Assembly: GCA_029859455.1 (NCBI GenBank)
Contig: JAOUDE010000020.1
Coordinates: 1 to 15,711, forward strand
Direction: 5' to 3'
Length of the DNA stretch: 15,711 nucleotides
Origin: Ignavibacteria bacterium
GTDB lineage: Bacteria > Bacteroidota > Ignavibacteria > UBA10030 > UBA6906
Part shown: positions 1-6,615 of the stretch, piece by piece
Layout: every line of letters begins with the position of its first letter
How positions within the stretch are numbered: position 1 is the stretch's first letter
Program-made: the position numbers and the translations under genes
Notes under the pieces: generated by a model
Database searches by the model: none
Seen by the model: the letters and a program-made list of their open reading frames with translations, nothing else
What the model was told of the DNA's origin: nothing

Positions 1-1909
1 GTGGGCTACGCGTGTCAATGCCAGTTGTTCCACCCGAAGATGTTCTGAGGACTGACCCCCAGTTGCCAACAACCCAACCGGTGTTCTGATCAACAAACTT
101 TATCTCATTCGCTGGATGTCCCAGTGGGGAAGATTGGCTATCCCAAGTGTTTCCAGAGTCACAGGTTCTGTAAACCTCCCCATTCATACCAGTGCCCCAT
201 CCTAGCATTCGATCAAAGAAGAAAAGCGACCTGAGTGGGAAGGGGACAGACATCGTCTTCCATGATTCACCTCCGTTTGTGGTGCAATAGATGAGAGGAG
301 CAGAGCTAGATACCCACCCCACAGAATCATCAACGAAGCTCATCGAATAAAAACTTGTATCATTGTTGGAGGATAAGACTATCTTCCAAGAATCTCCACC
401 ATCAGTGCTCTTTTGCAACTGTTGTTCTCCACCGGCAAGAGCTGTCCAAGATAGCGTCCATCCAATGTTGTCACTTGTGAACTGAACCTCGCTCGCGCCA
501 CCAGGCAAAGAAATGGAGGTCTTTTCCCAGTTCGTTCCCCCGTCTGTCGTACGGAGTAGTCTTCCATCGGTAGATGAGCCCCCGCCGATGATCCAGCCTA
601 CAGGGTACCTTGAGAATTCAATGTCACGCCACGACCTTATTGCGGGAACCGGGGTGGTATCCCAAAGTAATCCTCCATCCGTCGTCTGTAGGACGATTTC
701 ATCTCCTACAACCCATCCGATGTTGGCGTCGAGGAAAAAAACATCCCTCAATGAAGCATCAGTTCCGGATACCTTCTTCTCCCAGCTTGTTCCGCCATCG
801 GTGGAGTTAAGCAACGTTCCCCCGCTGCCAACAATCCAAACCGTCTCTTCGTCGATTATGTGCATACCTTGCAGGGAGCCGAGTGACACATAGGTGTTCA
901 AGGAATTCCAGTTCGATCCAGAATCTGATGTCTGAAGTATAGTCCCGAGACGGCCGATAGCTATTCCGCAGCTTGCGTTGCGGAACGCGATTCCGTTCAG
1001 GAACGGGAAGGAGGGGTTCTCGCTGAATAGCCAGGATACTCCACCATTTGTTGTGCGAGCGATTCGTCCAGCGTTCAAATTCCCGGAAACAACCCAACCA
1101 TCGGTTTTGGTCAAGAAGAATATATCCTGCCAAGTAGTCCCTGAGGTATCAAGCTGCGTGGTCCAACTTGCTCCCCCATCTTGCGTACGGAAGACTTTGC
1201 TGCCGGAGATCCCCCAGCCGTCAGAGGAAGTCACGAAGGTCATGTCAAATAACGGTACGATTGCCTTGTCAATCTCCCACGTTTGCCCCCCGTTTGATGT
1301 TCGGATTCCGAGATTACCCGACCCGATGCCACTTAGCGAGTCAAACATTACGATCTTTGAAACGAAACTTCCTGGGAACATAGCCTGAATTTCCCAACTT
1401 GCTCCACCATCCGATGTATGCCAGATATTTGACCCACCGCAGACCCATCCTCTTTGACTGCTTGTGAATACAAGGCTTGAAAGAGGCTGGCTAGGGTCTT
1501 CAAGTTGGACATGCCATGTTTCTCCGGAATTAGTAGTTCCAAGGACGACTTGGTTTCCCTCATACTCTTGTCCACACGTCCACCCGATTTCGCTGTTAAT
1601 GAATAGAACATCAGAAGCAAAGATGTTCTCAGGGAGTGAGACAACTTCCCAAGTTGCACCTCCATCAATGGTACGCAATAAGCTCCCGCCATCGGAACTG
1701 GCCCATCCCGTTTCTTCATCAACAAAAATTATCGAGTTAATAGTGTTTCCTTGTGGGAGGGGATGCTGCCAACTCCATTGAGGGTGGACGTCGGGTCGAT
1801 GGGCGAATGTGATCAGAGAAGCTACGGCGATGGCTCCTTTGAACCCATTTGGGAGGATTGTACGAATGAGGGAAACGCCCCATTGGCTGACAGCATCAGT
1901 CCCAGCCAT
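1..1909 (-). CDS. Secreted YCF48/Asp-box beta-propeller protein, partial (C-terminus outside window)
   Basis: Minus-strand reading frame open from the ATG at 1909 to the window start, 636 codons. Residues ~16-37 form a hydrophobic segment that fits a signal peptide. From residue ~59 there are 14 tandem repeats of about 42 residues. Each has an aromatic-rich strand, a GW-type turn such as VDEETGW or VDQNTGWVVG, and an Asp-box-like loop such as TTDGGTNW or STDGGDSW. In known families these repeats build seven-bladed propellers; 14 repeats would make two. The start is well fixed: an in-frame TGA lies two codons upstream, and no other ATG, GTG or TTG occurs before the repeats. No good Shine-Dalgarno is seen. 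By analogy with the other secreted proteins here, the missing end may carry a sorting domain (inference). Ligand unknown. G+C is near 48-50% in the lines I counted, below its neighbours. Confidence 0.88.
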   Translation of the reverse strand, partial: MAGTDAVSQWGVSLIRTILPNGFKGAIAVASLITFAHRPDVHPQWSWQHPLPQGNTINSIIFVDEETGWASSDGGSLLRTIDGGATWEVVSLPENIFASDVLFINSEIGWTCGQEYEGNQVVLGTTNSGETWHVQLEDPSQPLSSLVFTSSQRGWVCGGSNIWHTSDGGASWEIQAMFPGSFVSKIVMFDSLSGIGSGNLGIRTSNGGQTWEIDKAIVPLFDMTFVTSSDGWGISGSKVFRTQDGGASWTTQLDTSGTTWQDIFFLTKTDGWVVSGNLNAGRIARTTNGGVSWLFSENPSFPFLNGIAFRNASCGIAIGRLGTILQTSDSGSNWNSLNTYVSLGSLQGMHIIDEETVWIVGSGGTLLNSTDGGTSWEKKVSGTDASLRDVFFLDANIGWVVGDEIVLQTTDGGLLWDTTPVPAIRSWRDIEFSRYPVGWIIGGGSSTDGRLLRTTDGGTNWEKTSISLPGGASEVQFTSDNIGWTLSWTALAGGEQQLQKSTDGGDSWKIVLSSNNDTSFYSMSFVDDSVGWVSSSAPLIYCTTNGGESWKTMSVPFPLRSLFFFDRMLGWGTGMNGEVYRTCDSGNTWDSQSSPLGHPANEIKFVDQNTGWVVGNWGSVLRTSSGGTTGIDTRSP

Positions 1910-2022
1910 AGGCCGTCAAGAGTGATTTGGAAGATTCTCTTGGTGGGGATTGGAAATCGGAATATTCGCGAACTTCAGACATGTAGGATACTCCCCAGTC
2001 GATGAGTTCCGAAGCCTATTTC

Positions 2023-2051
2023 AAGGTAGGCAATGAATTCGCACTTGTCAA
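2023..2051 (-). promoter_or_regulatory. Possible promoter for the partial propeller gene
   Basis: On the minus strand a perfect -35 hexamer TTGACA (2051-2046) is followed, after a 17-bp spacer, by TACCTT (2028-2023), a weak -10 match. It lies about 110 bp ahead of the start codon at 1909. Hexamer and spacing are visible; promoter function is inferred, and the -10 is poor. Confidence 0.35.
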
Positions 2052-2177
2052 GTGAATGTCGCAAATGTTAACAGGAGATTGTTTGAGCAGAGGCGTATGA
2101 CATGCCTTCTTGTGGTTTATTCCCAATTTCTCAGGATAGCTGATACTCAAACACCCTCGCGAGTTGTGCAAAGTCGA

Positions 2178-2202
2178 AAGTGTGGGTCCCCGCTACACAC
2201 TT
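2178..2202 (+). other. Hairpin upstream of orphan terminator
   Basis: A perfect 7-bp inverted repeat (AAGTGTG at 2178-2184, CACACTT at 2196-2202) encloses an 11-nt loop. It ends 9 nt before the terminator hairpin at 2212. Two consecutive hairpins, the second with a U-tract, would fit the 3' end of a small structured RNA or a relic leader. No protein gene is recognisable just upstream. Confidence 0.4.
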
Positions 2203-2211
2203 GTACTGTAG

Positions 2212-2241
2212 AAACCCTCATCGGAAACGGTGGGGGTTTTT
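2212..2241 (+). terminator. Rho-independent terminator with no evident gene
   Basis: An 11-bp stem (2212-2222 pairing with 2229-2239, two G-T pairs) has a 6-nt loop GGAAAC and runs into TTTTT at 2237-2241. Orientation is plus. No convincing coding sequence precedes it: a 65-codon plus-strand frame at 2052-2249 runs through the hairpin and so is unlikely to be the terminated gene. Confidence 0.65.
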
Positions 2242-2471
2242 CAGTTTAGCCCCGTGGAGAACCTATGGTCAATCCGTGTTGTCCTGGGCCTCCCAGTGGC
2301 TCTCATCTTGACAATGATCTCAAATCGGACTTTTTAGGACCCCTCCGATTGTAAACCCTGGCCCTTTTGAAATGGGCGTCGGGGACACAGCGCTGCACCC
2401 ACGCCTCGAAAATGGCCCGTTCCGCACATGCGACGCGATGGTCATGATCGACTGTCCGCTTTCCCTCCAGG

Positions 2472-2498
2472 GGACTAGTCCCTCTTTCAATCCTCCGG
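2472..2498 (+). repeat. 27-bp element, copy 1 (palindromic core)
   Basis: Begins GGACTAGTCCCTCTTTCAA and ends CCTCCGG. An inverted copy lies at 6865-6891, identical over the first 19 bases and matching at 25 of 27 overall. The core GGGACTAGTCCC (2471-2482) is a perfect 12-bp palindrome. This copy lies about 120 bp ahead of the TPR gene and reads toward it. It could be a shared operator, an RNA leader element or a dispersed genomic repeat. Confidence 0.7.
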
Positions 2499-2522
2499 GC
2501 TATTTCCTGATTGTATTGGTGC

Positions 2523-2539
2523 TTGGTACCTTGTACCAA
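2523..2539. promoter_or_regulatory. 17-bp perfect palindrome, possible operator
   Basis: TTGGTAC-CTT-GTACCAA is a 7-3-7 perfect inverted repeat about 80 bp before the TPR start codon. Size and symmetry suit a dimeric repressor or activator. No cognate regulator gene is present in the window, so the role is inferred. Confidence 0.4.
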
Positions 2540-2617
2540 CGTAAGAACTTCGGCGGCAGAAGGGGAGAAACAGGGTGTTTCGTCGAGGCTCACAAACGCT
2601 CTACCTGATCATGAAGA

Positions 2618-3385
2618 ATGGGAACCTGGATTGGAATTCTGATCATGACAAACATATTCCTTGGCTTTCTGTTTCTGGTTATCCCGCCATCTCTGCCTTA
2701 CTCGGTTGATAGAGGGGATGAGGAGTTCGCCCGCATTAATTACCCACTGGCTCAAGCGATCTACGATTCCGTTCTCATGACGACACCAGATTCCGCAGAT
2801 GTGTTGTGGAGGCTGGCGCGGGTCTATGTCTGCGTCGCCGATGTCTCGCCCCGGGACGAGAAGCTTGACCTCTATCGTCAGGCTGAAGCACTTGCCTATC
2901 GCTGCATCCAGGCGGATTCCATGAAATCTGAGGGACATACCTGGCGGGCCGCGGCCCTTGGGAACATCGCCATGTTCGAAGGGGGCGAGACGCGGGTCAA
3001 ACTCTGTTATCTCATAAAGCAGGAGCTGGATCGCGGTATCAGCCTCAATCACGCTGATGATGTTGCCTATTCCATCATGGGCTCCTTCTACATGGCACTC
3101 GGAGATGTCAGCTGGATTGAACGCCAGCTCGCGGCCATTTTTCTCGGAGGCCTCCCGGAGGGTGGATATGATGAGTCAGAGGTGGCGTTCAAAAAAGCGA
3201 TCACCATCGCGCCTCACGTTATGCGTCACCATTTCGAACTCGGCGGACTCTACATGGTGCTGGATCGCTATCGAGAGGCGCTTGAAGAATTTCAGCTTGT
3301 ACTGGCATTGCCCGTTCTTCTGGCAGTGGACGAACGAACCCAACGTTCCGCTGCCATATTGATTAAGGACCTCAACGACGAATGA
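2618..3385 (+). CDS. Membrane-anchored tetratricopeptide-repeat protein
   Basis: 255 residues. A hydrophobic N-terminal segment (residues ~4-27) suggests a membrane anchor or uncleaved signal. The rest is helical TPR-like sequence. Residues ~60-100 read as a repeat pair, and residues ~186-232 (DESEVAFKKAITIAPH, then RYREALEEFQLVLALP) are a clear TPR. The overall pattern, with the WIERQLAAIFLGGLPEGGY stretch at ~166-184, resembles the RMDN/FAM82-like TPR proteins found in bacteria. TPR proteins mediate protein contacts; no catalytic role is indicated. The start at 2618 has only a weak purine-rich stretch before it; ATG 2645 (residue 10) is an alternative that still leaves a hydrophobic start. 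It appears monocistronic, with a terminator just downstream and a palindrome and the 27-bp element upstream. Confidence 0.82.
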   Translation: MGTWIGILIMTNIFLGFLFLVIPPSLPYSVDRGDEEFARINYPLAQAIYDSVLMTTPDSADVLWRLARVYVCVADVSPRDEKLDLYRQAEALAYRCIQADSMKSEGHTWRAAALGNIAMFEGGETRVKLCYLIKQELDRGISLNHADDVAYSIMGSFYMALGDVSWIERQLAAIFLGGLPEGGYDESEVAFKKAITIAPHVMRHHFELGGLYMVLDRYREALEEFQLVLALPVLLAVDERTQRSAAILIKDLNDE

Positions 3386-3420
3386 GTAAAAGACCGAATC
3401 CTGTCTCCCCGGTACAAGCA

Positions 3421-3451
3421 AAGACGCCTCATCGCAATGATGAGGCGTCTT
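3421..3451 (+). terminator. Strong hairpin terminator after the TPR gene
   Basis: A perfect 13-bp stem (3421-3433 with 3439-3451) has a 5-nt loop GCAAT and lies 36 bp past the TPR stop. It is followed by a U-rich stretch (TTGTGTTTT). Orientation fits the TPR gene. Confidence 0.8.
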
Positions 3452-3505
3452 CGCGTTGTGTTTTGGGGATGGTAGATGTAAGCGGGAAGTCGATAGCGGT
3501 CAATT

Positions 3506-3646
3506 ATGAGGCCGTTCTCAGGATCGATGGAGAGCCGATTGTATGGAATCGCACCTGATATTCGCGTTCCGCAGACGGCGTCAGATATCCTTGCCGGAAG
3601 AGATTATCAGCTTGAGCACGCAATCGGGCTGTTGTCGGAACGGTAA
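3506..3646 (+). pseudogene. C-terminal remnant of an S41-family peptidase
   Basis: A short plus-strand frame ends at TAA 3644-3646. Its last ~39 residues include GIAPDIRVP and, after a short gap, ILAGRDYQLEHAIGLL. This matches the usual tail of S41 (C-terminal processing/tricorn-like) peptidases: a G-x-x-PDI strand followed by a GRD-x-QLE-x-A helix. The catalytic Ser/Lys domain is absent. The frame is closed by a TAG at 3494-3496, and the terminator of the TPR gene lies just upstream. It is therefore a gene fragment left by deletion, not a working enzyme. Family call is from the motif pattern; decay is inferred. Confidence 0.6.
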
Positions 3647-3676
3647 CAGTGGTGTCACGAAAAGGGAGGTCATATC

Positions 3677-3766
3677 ATGACAAGGACAGCTCCTCGGCCA
3701 CCTGAACTTACGGATAAGCGCCGGGACTGGGCGCGCGGATTGTGGGGATCGGCAAACGAATATTGA
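3677..3766 (+). CDS. Doubtful 29-residue ORF with a strong ribosome binding site
   Basis: ATG at 3677 sits 6 nt after GGGAGGT, a near-perfect Shine-Dalgarno. The frame stops at TGA 3764-3766. The peptide is polar and basic (begins MTRTAPRPPE) and matches nothing I know. It follows the S41 remnant by 30 bp, so it may be the truncated start of a lost downstream gene. Only the Shine-Dalgarno supports it. Confidence 0.2.
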   Translation: MTRTAPRPPELTDKRRDWARGLWGSANEY

Positions 3767-3850
3767 TGTAAAGCATGCGATAGAGTACGCGGTCGGCGCG
3801 GTAATCCAATTGTAACCCTGACAAGATGAAATTGTTAGCAGTATTTCGAA

Positions 3851-3889
3851 CTGCCTGTCTCCCCGGCCCCGTTACGGCGAGACAGGCAG
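3851..3889 (-). terminator. Hairpin overlapping the end of the LysE-type gene
   Basis: A perfect 11-bp inverted repeat (3851-3861 with 3879-3889) has a 17-nt loop that contains the exporter's stop codon (TAA, 3874-3872). No U-tract follows on the minus strand, so it may be a 3'-end stabiliser or factor-dependent terminator, not a classical intrinsic one. Confidence 0.5.
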
Positions 3890-4522
3890 CAGGTGAAGAG
3901 ATGACTCGGGCAGGAAGAGCGTGACGAAGGCAGCAACCCCCGATACGATGATCAGGATCCCCGCAATCCTGTGGACCCACCGGAGCCCGGTGGAATGGAG
4001 CCGCTGTCCAAAAATGATCGCTATCCACCCGAGTGTAAGGAACCAGAGGCAGGAACCTGCAAATACGCCGAGGACAAGCAAGGAAGCGGACGTGAGAGAC
4101 AGATCATGTCCGAGGCCGAAGACGGTGAAGATGCCGGCAAACGCAACGATGGTGAGTGGATTGGTTAAGGCGAGGACGAGCGCTGTGAGGAACGGACCCA
4201 GCATGGCGTTCACCCTGAAGGGGAGAATTGGTGCTTCATGGCTGATGACGAGTGTCCGTATCCCAAGAAACAGCAGCAGTATCCCTCCCGCAAGGCGAAT
4301 CCAGAAATACTGATCAAGGGCGATATCGGCGATAAGTGTCAGCCCGAATGCAGCGATTGCGCTGAACAACGTGTCAGCGATCGCGGCACCAAGACCTATG
4401 ACGAACCCGCGGAGAAGCCCCTCGGCCATCGTTCTGCGAAGGCACATGACCCCTATTGGTCCGGGAGGAATGGTGATCACCAATCCGATGATCATCCCCT
4501 TGAAGAAAAGGTAGGATTCCAT
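3872..4522 (-). CDS. LysE/RhtB-family exporter (amino-acid translocator)
   Basis: 216 residues, the normal length for the LysE/RhtB family of inner-membrane exporters. About six hydrophobic segments are visible (near residues 8-27, 38-64, 72-93, 108-135, 145-172, 184-204). The conserved IPPGPIG motif lies in the first helix (P20-G21-P22), and a TNP motif (120-122) lies in the fourth, as in family members. These proteins expel amino acids or related small molecules by proton exchange; the substrate here is not predictable. It starts 74 bp after the radical SAM stop on the same strand with no terminator between, so the two are probably co-transcribed. A weak AGGGA lies 12 nt ahead of the ATG. 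The 3' end is inside a hairpin. Confidence 0.88.
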   Translation of the reverse strand: MESYLFFKGMIIGLVITIPPGPIGVMCLRRTMAEGLLRGFVIGLGAAIADTLFSAIAAFGLTLIADIALDQYFWIRLAGGILLLFLGIRTLVISHEAPILPFRVNAMLGPFLTALVLALTNPLTIVAFAGIFTVFGLGHDLSLTSASLLVLGVFAGSCLWFLTLGWIAIIFGQRLHSTGLRWVHRIAGILIIVSGVAAFVTLFLPESSLHLLPVSP

Positions 4523-4596
4523 GAGCTCAGCGTTCCCTTTCAGTCACGCGTTGCTGCATCGCGCAGCTCTCTTTCACAGTTGTCAGCCGAGACCTC

Positions 4597-6615
4597 TCAT
4601 TTTCCCTCAGCGAGAAGGTGAGTGAGGAACCGGATTCCATTGACGCACTCGAATGTCACGACCTCTATCCACTTCACAGGGTTCCAGATATGGAGGTACC
4701 ACTGCCGCCAGACGCGCCGGACGTACGATCTCGTATAGGCGCCGGCGAAGGGATTGTGCTTCCTGAGCCACAGGGCCGTCACCGAGGGCGCTTTGACTGA
4801 AGGGATCTCGTTGCGGAGCCTTCGGTAGAACACGGCAAGTTCCCGGGCTTTCAGTTCACGCCAGTCGACCACATCCCGTTTCGACTGAGCAATCATGTCG
4901 TGAAGCGCATCCTCGATCTTGCTCTTCGGTCGGCTCCGAAGCCATACCTCTTCGAGTTCAAAGAAGAGTGCCACCATTCCTGACAACCGCCTGCCGATGG
5001 TTCGCAATCGGTTCCACCAGAACGAAACAAGGCTTTGCCGCGGGAAGGTCGATCGCCGGTCGTTTCTGTGCCGCACAGTCCAGAAACCGCAGTTCATAGG
5101 GTGAAGCCCTTCGATACGTGACGCATACAGATAGGCGGCGAAGAAGAAAAGTCGGTTCCAGTAGGACGACCAGTCGGAGCGCCAGCCCCGGAGTACGCTG
5201 ACCATATGGTCGACGGAATAAAACTGATTCCAGGCCGAATCATATGCCTTGTTCAGCTCCTCCCGCGTCATTCGTTCCGGCATCACGGCAACATGAGCCG
5301 AATCATAGGTATTGAAGTCTGCTTCCATCCATCGGCGTTCACGCCACCATCGCTGATAATCGTTCGATCCGGGAAGGGGAGAGAGAATGTAGAACGAGGC
5401 CGAGTCAAATCCGATGGTCTGCAACTCTGTAATGTCCCTCCGGATACCGGGAGGGGTATCAAACGGCAGTCCAAGGATGTACCCGGCGTGGCACGCCATG
5501 CCAAGTGAATGCAACTGTGTCACGAGGTCGCGGTACTCTGATACCCGATTCTGAAACTTTGCTTTTGCCCGGAGGTTGTCAGGATTCAGGCTCTCCACGC
5601 CAAAGAATGCCTGATTGCATCCTGCACGGGCGGCCAGCGGGAAGAAATCGCCCGGAGGCATCTTCTGTGCGGCCAGATCGCTCTGCATCATGAATGTGAA
5701 CGGGATTCCTTCCTTTTCCCGCAGGCGAATAAGGCCGGAAAAGAGTTCCCGCCAGCGTGGGTTGCGGGCTAGATTGTCGTCTGTGAAGAAACAGTGGACG
5801 ATACCCGACTCATGGTAGTTCTGCCGGATAAACTCGACTACCTGAGCAGGCTCCCGGCAGCGCATGGTGCGGCCCTGCACGTTGATGATCGTGCAAAAAT
5901 CACAATTGAAGACGCAGCCCCGGCCGGTGTCGATGGTACTGTATGGTGATGCAAATCCACTCAGATCCGCTTTCGTCAGACGGGGCAGCGGGAGGTTTGA
6001 AAGGTCAGGAGTGGGATTCAGGAAATCATAGAGCGGCTCCGTATCTCCTCTGACCACATCTTCAACGATGGCGGGGAGGCGGGGCCCCTCCACCTCGCCG
6101 GCGACGAGGATTATTCCTGCGCACATCGCCTCTCTGAGACTCGGGGTGAGGCCAACCGTGGCCAGCATGCCGCTGACGTGAAAGCCGCCCACGATGACCG
6201 GGATACCTTCCGGGAGAAACCACGATGCTATATCCTGAGCCCGCGGAAATTGATTCGATTGAACACCCACGAGCATTACAATCGCTTTTACCCCGGGCTC
6301 CGCCGATCGACGTCTGATCTCTTTCGCTGGAACCCGTTGAATAGCCTCATCGATCAACCGAACATTGAGACTCACATCCGCAAAGAATGGGTAGTTCACG
6401 ATGTCTCGTGCCAGCGCGCCCATTTGCGTCAGGGTGTTGCTGCGAATAACGCCGACTCGCATCTGAATCGGATATCCGTCATCGGTATAGTTCGTGGGCC
6501 GGATAAGCGTGATATCCAGCTCCCGAATACCACAGGCAAGCGCACTGCGAGGTAACGGCCGCTCGCGTGATATGGGAGGCCCCGGGTCACTCCTCTTCTC
6601 TTTGGTCGCAATCAT
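4597..6615 (-). CDS. Cobalamin-binding-type radical SAM protein
   Basis: 672 residues. Residues ~35-195 form a Rossmann-like N-terminal region typical of B12-binding (class B) radical SAM enzymes (segments MRVGVIRSN and IPVIVGGFHVSG); no DxHxxG cobalamin motif is seen, as in many of this class. The radical SAM core at ~225-440 carries the cluster motif C234-x3-C238-x2-C241 (GRGCVFNCDFC), followed by TIINVQGR, common in COG1032-like proteins. Residues ~460-672 form a tryptophan- and arginine-rich tail (FELEEVWL, WNPVKWIE) seen in a long subgroup of this family. Such enzymes do methylations or rearrangements on unactivated carbons; the substrate is unknown. The start overlaps the stop of the upstream small ORF (ATGA, 6615-6612), suggesting translational coupling. 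The LysE-type exporter follows. Confidence 0.87.
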   Translation of the reverse strand: MIATKEKRSDPGPPISRERPLPRSALACGIRELDITLIRPTNYTDDGYPIQMRVGVIRSNTLTQMGALARDIVNYPFFADVSLNVRLIDEAIQRVPAKEIRRRSAEPGVKAIVMLVGVQSNQFPRAQDIASWFLPEGIPVIVGGFHVSGMLATVGLTPSLREAMCAGIILVAGEVEGPRLPAIVEDVVRGDTEPLYDFLNPTPDLSNLPLPRLTKADLSGFASPYSTIDTGRGCVFNCDFCTIINVQGRTMRCREPAQVVEFIRQNYHESGIVHCFFTDDNLARNPRWRELFSGLIRLREKEGIPFTFMMQSDLAAQKMPPGDFFPLAARAGCNQAFFGVESLNPDNLRAKAKFQNRVSEYRDLVTQLHSLGMACHAGYILGLPFDTPPGIRRDITELQTIGFDSASFYILSPLPGSNDYQRWWRERRWMEADFNTYDSAHVAVMPERMTREELNKAYDSAWNQFYSVDHMVSVLRGWRSDWSSYWNRLFFFAAYLYASRIEGLHPMNCGFWTVRHRNDRRSTFPRQSLVSFWWNRLRTIGRRLSGMVALFFELEEVWLRSRPKSKIEDALHDMIAQSKRDVVDWRELKARELAVFYRRLRNEIPSVKAPSVTALWLRKHNPFAGAYTRSYVRRVWRQWYLHIWNPVKWIEVVTFECVNGIRFLTHLLAEGK

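Larger units (their letters stand above)
2242..2617. other. Intergenic stretch with regulatory-looking sites, no convincing gene
   Basis: About 375 bp between the orphan terminator and the TPR gene. It holds a 27-bp element (2472-2498) and a 17-bp palindrome (2523-2539). A 96-codon minus-strand frame (2303-2593, GTG start) spans both sites. It resembles nothing I know, and the part over the 27-bp element simply translates that repeat, so I do not call it a gene. Confidence 0.45.

Noticed and set aside
513..1781. Several plus-strand frames of 70-136 codons across the left end
   Set aside because: They are antisense to the propeller gene. Their repeated PPS and VVR motifs are the reverse reading of the conserved DGG-x-x-W loops.
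1..1909. Photosystem II assembly factor Ycf48
   Set aside because: The repeats match the family profile, but 14 repeats, a probable signal peptide and the non-photosynthetic context point to a secreted propeller of unknown role.
2052..2249. 65-codon plus-strand frame
   Set aside because: It runs through both hairpins and the terminator, has no Shine-Dalgarno and matches no family.
2472..2498. CRISPR repeat, because the element contains ATTGAAA on the minus strand
   Set aside because: Only two copies, 4.4 kb apart and inverted, with no spacer array and no cas genes.
2303..2593. 96-codon minus-strand frame with a GTG start
   Set aside because: It spans the 27-bp element and the 17-bp palindrome, which explain parts of its translation. 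No family resemblance and a poor ribosome binding site. Possible but unsupported.
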